Assembly: GCA_937902905.1 (NCBI GenBank)
Contig: CALELW010000066.1
Location: 1 to 7,011, forward strand
Direction of reading: 5' to 3'
Source: an uncultured Clostridium sp.
GTDB lineage: Bacteria > Bacillota > Clostridia > Lachnospirales > Lachnospiraceae
Length of the DNA stretch: 7,011 nt
Shown: piece after piece, positions 5,699 to 7,011 of the stretch
Position numbering within the stretch: position 1 is the stretch's first letter
How the letters are laid out: each line of letters starts with the position of its first letter
Translations under genes and position numbers: made by a program
Notes under the pieces: model-generated
What the model was told of the DNA's origin: nothing
Seen by the model: the letters and a program-made list of their open reading frames with translations, nothing else
Databases searched by the model: none

Positions 5699-6211
5699 AT
5701 GAAAGAAAATATTGTACTGATTGGTATGCCGGGAGCGGGGAAAAGCACAGTTGGTGTTGTACTTGCAAAAAGATTAGGGTTCTCTTTTTTGGATTCTGAT
5801 TTGGTGATTCAGGAGAGAGAGGGATGCGTTCTTCATAAGATTATTGAAAAGGAAGGACTGGATGGCTTTAATGAGATAGAAAATCAGGTAAACGCATCCA
5901 TTGATGTGAAAAGAACAATTATTGCAACTGGCGGAAGTGCGGTGTATGGAAAGGAAGCTATGCAACATCTGCATGAAATCGGTGCGGTTTTTTACTTGAA
6001 ATTATCTTATAAGGAGCTGAAAAATCGTCTGGGAGATTTGTCGGAGCGCGGCGTGTCTATCCGCGAAGGGCAGACTTTACTGGATTTATATGAGGAAAGA
6101 AAGCCGTTGTACGAAAAATATGCTGATTATGTAGTGGACTGTGAAGGGAAATCAATTCGTGAGGTTGTGGAAGAAATGACAAAACTTTGGAAGAAGGAGA
6201 CAAAAAAGTGA
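5699..6211 (+). CDS. Shikimate-kinase-like P-loop kinase lacking the shikimate Arg
   Basis: A 170-aa protein of AroK length and fold. Walker A is GMPGAGKST (9-17), followed by LDSDLVIQER with Asp34 in the usual Asp position, and ERKPLYEKYAD (133-143) with Arg134 where AroK has its C-terminal substrate/lid Arg. Two shikimate contacts are missing. The FRxxE motif reads FNEIE, so the canonical Arg58 is Asn58, and the GGG loop reads GGS (78-80). ATP-dependent phosphoryl transfer is likely; shikimate as substrate is doubtful. I recall similar 'shikimate kinases' with FxxIE and GGSAVYG in other Clostridia, so this looks like a distinct clade rather than a decayed gene. AGGAGG (5682-5687) lies 11 bases before the ATG. 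It follows the exchanger by 26 bp and overlaps the HAD gene by 4 bp, so all three probably share the riboswitch-controlled transcript. An automatic pipeline would label it aroK. Confidence 0.8.
   Translation: MKENIVLIGMPGAGKSTVGVVLAKRLGFSFLDSDLVIQEREGCVLHKIIEKEGLDGFNEIENQVNASIDVKRTIIATGGSAVYGKEAMQHLHEIGAVFYLKLSYKELKNRLGDLSERGVSIREGQTLLDLYEERKPLYEKYADYVVDCEGKSIREVVEEMTKLWKKETKK
6194..6199 (+). promoter_or_regulatory. Ribosome binding site setting the GTG start of the HAD gene
   Basis: AAGGAG lies 8 bases before GTG at 6208. That GTG overlaps the previous stop as GTGA. An upstream in-frame TTG at 6187 would place this site inside the gene and has no Shine-Dalgarno of its own, so 6208 is preferred. 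Confidence 0.75.
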
Positions 6212-6876
6212 GATATCCCATTGTGCTATTTGATTTAGATGGAACATTGACAAATCCCGGACTTGGAATTACCAATTCGGTGATGTATTCTTTGAAAAAG
6301 TATGGAATTGAAGGACAGTCACGGGAATCTCTTTACCGTTTTATCGGACCGCCACTGCACGAATCTTATGAGAAATTTTATTCTTTTTCAAGAGAACAGG
6401 CGATGCAGGCCGTTTCGTATTACAGAGAATATTATGAAGAAAAGGGAATGTTCGAAAATGAAGTATATCCGGGAATAAAAGAACTTATTTGCGACTTAAC
6501 AAAACAGGGTGTTCTCTGTCTTGTTGCCACTTCAAAACCAGAGATTTATGCGAAAAAAATTCTCGATTATTATGAATTGAGTAACTATTTTCATTATATC
6601 GCTGGGGCGAATATGGATGGAACCCGCACGGACAAAGCAGAAGTTATTGCTTACGCCCTAAAACAGATTCCGGCAGAATATAATAAGAAGAAAGTTCTCA
6701 TGGTCGGCGACCGCTCCCATGACATCATCGGGGCAAAGAAAAACGGAATCGATTCCGCCGGTGTGTTATTTGGTTACGGCAGTAGAGAAGAACTGGAAGA
6801 GGCCGGAGCTGACTTTATTGCGGATTCTGTAGAAGCAGTTAGAAACATAATCTTTCTTAACGCTACTAAGAATTAG
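6208..6876 (+). CDS. HAD-superfamily phosphatase (class IA, Gph-like)
   Basis: A 222-aa cytoplasmic hydrolase with all four HAD motifs. Motif I is FDLDGTL (nucleophile Asp9, acid/base Asp11). Motif II is VATSKPE (Thr108). Motif III is Lys143 in GTRTDKAEVI. Motif IV is VGDRSHD (Asp168, Asp172), which with motif I would bind Mg2+ or similar. The stretch between motifs I and II (about 15-80) is a helical C1 cap, with FIGPPLHESYEKFY and YREYYEEKGMFENEVYPGI. This resembles the phosphoglycolate phosphatase/5'-nucleotidase-like branch, but the substrate cannot be read from the sequence. GTG start, 4-bp overlap with the kinase-like gene, so the two are likely translationally coupled and last in the riboswitch operon. 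The alternative TTG start at 6187 would add 7 residues. Confidence 0.88.
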   Translation: MRYPIVLFDLDGTLTNPGLGITNSVMYSLKKYGIEGQSRESLYRFIGPPLHESYEKFYSFSREQAMQAVSYYREYYEEKGMFENEVYPGIKELICDLTKQGVLCLVATSKPEIYAKKILDYYELSNYFHYIAGANMDGTRTDKAEVIAYALKQIPAEYNKKKVLMVGDRSHDIIGAKKNGIDSAGVLFGYGSREELEEAGADFIADSVEAVRNIIFLNATKN

Positions 6877-6911
6877 TGCAGGATATAGTGGATATAATTT
6901 GTGTTAAATAT

Positions 6912-6939
6912 TTATGGATGCTTATTTCAGTTTCCATAA
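6912..6939 (+). repeat. Inverted repeat downstream of the HAD gene
   Basis: TTATGGA (6912-6918) and TCCATAA (6933-6939) form a perfect 7-bp stem with a 14-nt loop, 36 bp past the stop. The following bases (TTCGCAAAG) have no T-run, so it is at best a weak or factor-assisted end of the operon. No better terminator is visible before the window ends. Confidence 0.4.
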
Positions 6940-6940
6940 T

Positions 6941-7011
6941 TCGCAAAGAAAAGTTTATGTCTCATGGGCGCTCCCGCTAAGACGAATACGCAGGGGTATC
7001 GGCATGCAAAA
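6941..7011. other. Unassigned end segment, possible start of a dispersed repeat or next element
   Basis: No gene is supported. The last 50 bases are richer in G/C than the preceding A/T-rich spacer. They are open without stop from ATG at 6964 to the edge (MGAPAKTNTQGYRHAK) but with no ribosome binding site at proper spacing. On the minus strand another frame also stays open for about 19 codons from the edge. I have an impression of similar text recurring between genes in Lachnospiraceae, which I cannot verify here. Confidence 0.2.

Noticed and set aside
6187..6207. TTG at 6187 as start of the HAD gene
   Set aside because: It lacks a Shine-Dalgarno, while AAGGAG at 6194-6199 is ideally placed for GTG at 6208, right before the conserved DLDGTL motif.
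6893..6898. TATAAT downstream of the HAD gene as a promoter
   Set aside because: No acceptable -35 lies 16-19 bp upstream and no supported gene follows within the window.

Overview
The window looks like a chromosomal segment of a low-to-moderate GC Firmicute, most likely a Clostridia/Lachnospiraceae-type gut anaerobe. The reasons are strong AGGAGG-type ribosome binding sites, sigma-A promoters, TTG and GTG starts, a LemA/DUF2207 pair and a yybP-ykoY (Mn2+) riboswitch. The taxonomic guess is inference from style, not a search result. I see no insertion sequence, tRNA, rRNA, CRISPR array or phage gene.

Layout. Positions 1-652 (minus strand) hold the first 217 codons of glmS, which runs off the left edge. 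A 183-bp divergent region (653-835) follows. It carries a glmS promoter overlain by perfect inverted repeats (a likely operator) and, 18 bp beyond, a back-to-back promoter for an AroB-type 3-dehydroquinate synthase (836-1957). Next are a LemA-family membrane protein (2004-2561) and a DUF2207 membrane protein (2558-4402, TTG start, 4-bp overlap). All genes from aroB onward are on the plus strand.

The 283 bp between DUF2207 and the next gene is a complete regulatory unit. It has an extended -10 promoter, a yybP-ykoY aptamer, an intrinsic terminator whose 5' arm is the 3' strand of the aptamer, and a third sequence copy that can compete for the same terminator arm. It precedes a likely operon of three genes: a CaCA/YrbG-type cation exchanger (4686-5672), a shikimate-kinase-like P-loop protein (5699-6211) and a HAD phosphatase (6208-6876, GTG start, 4-bp overlap). 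The last 135 bp hold no supported gene.

How the parts fit. High Mn2+ should stabilise the aptamer, disarm the terminator and switch on the exchanger, which suggests Mn2+ (or Ca2+/Mn2+) efflux. The kinase-like and phosphatase genes have no visible promoter of their own and would be co-induced. The points most worth following are that this 'AroK' lacks the family's shikimate-binding arginine and third glycine of GGG, that the AroB has Arg in place of a conserved active-site His, that the riboswitch expression platform contains a three-copy repeat, and that an unassigned palindromic operator covers the glmS promoter.
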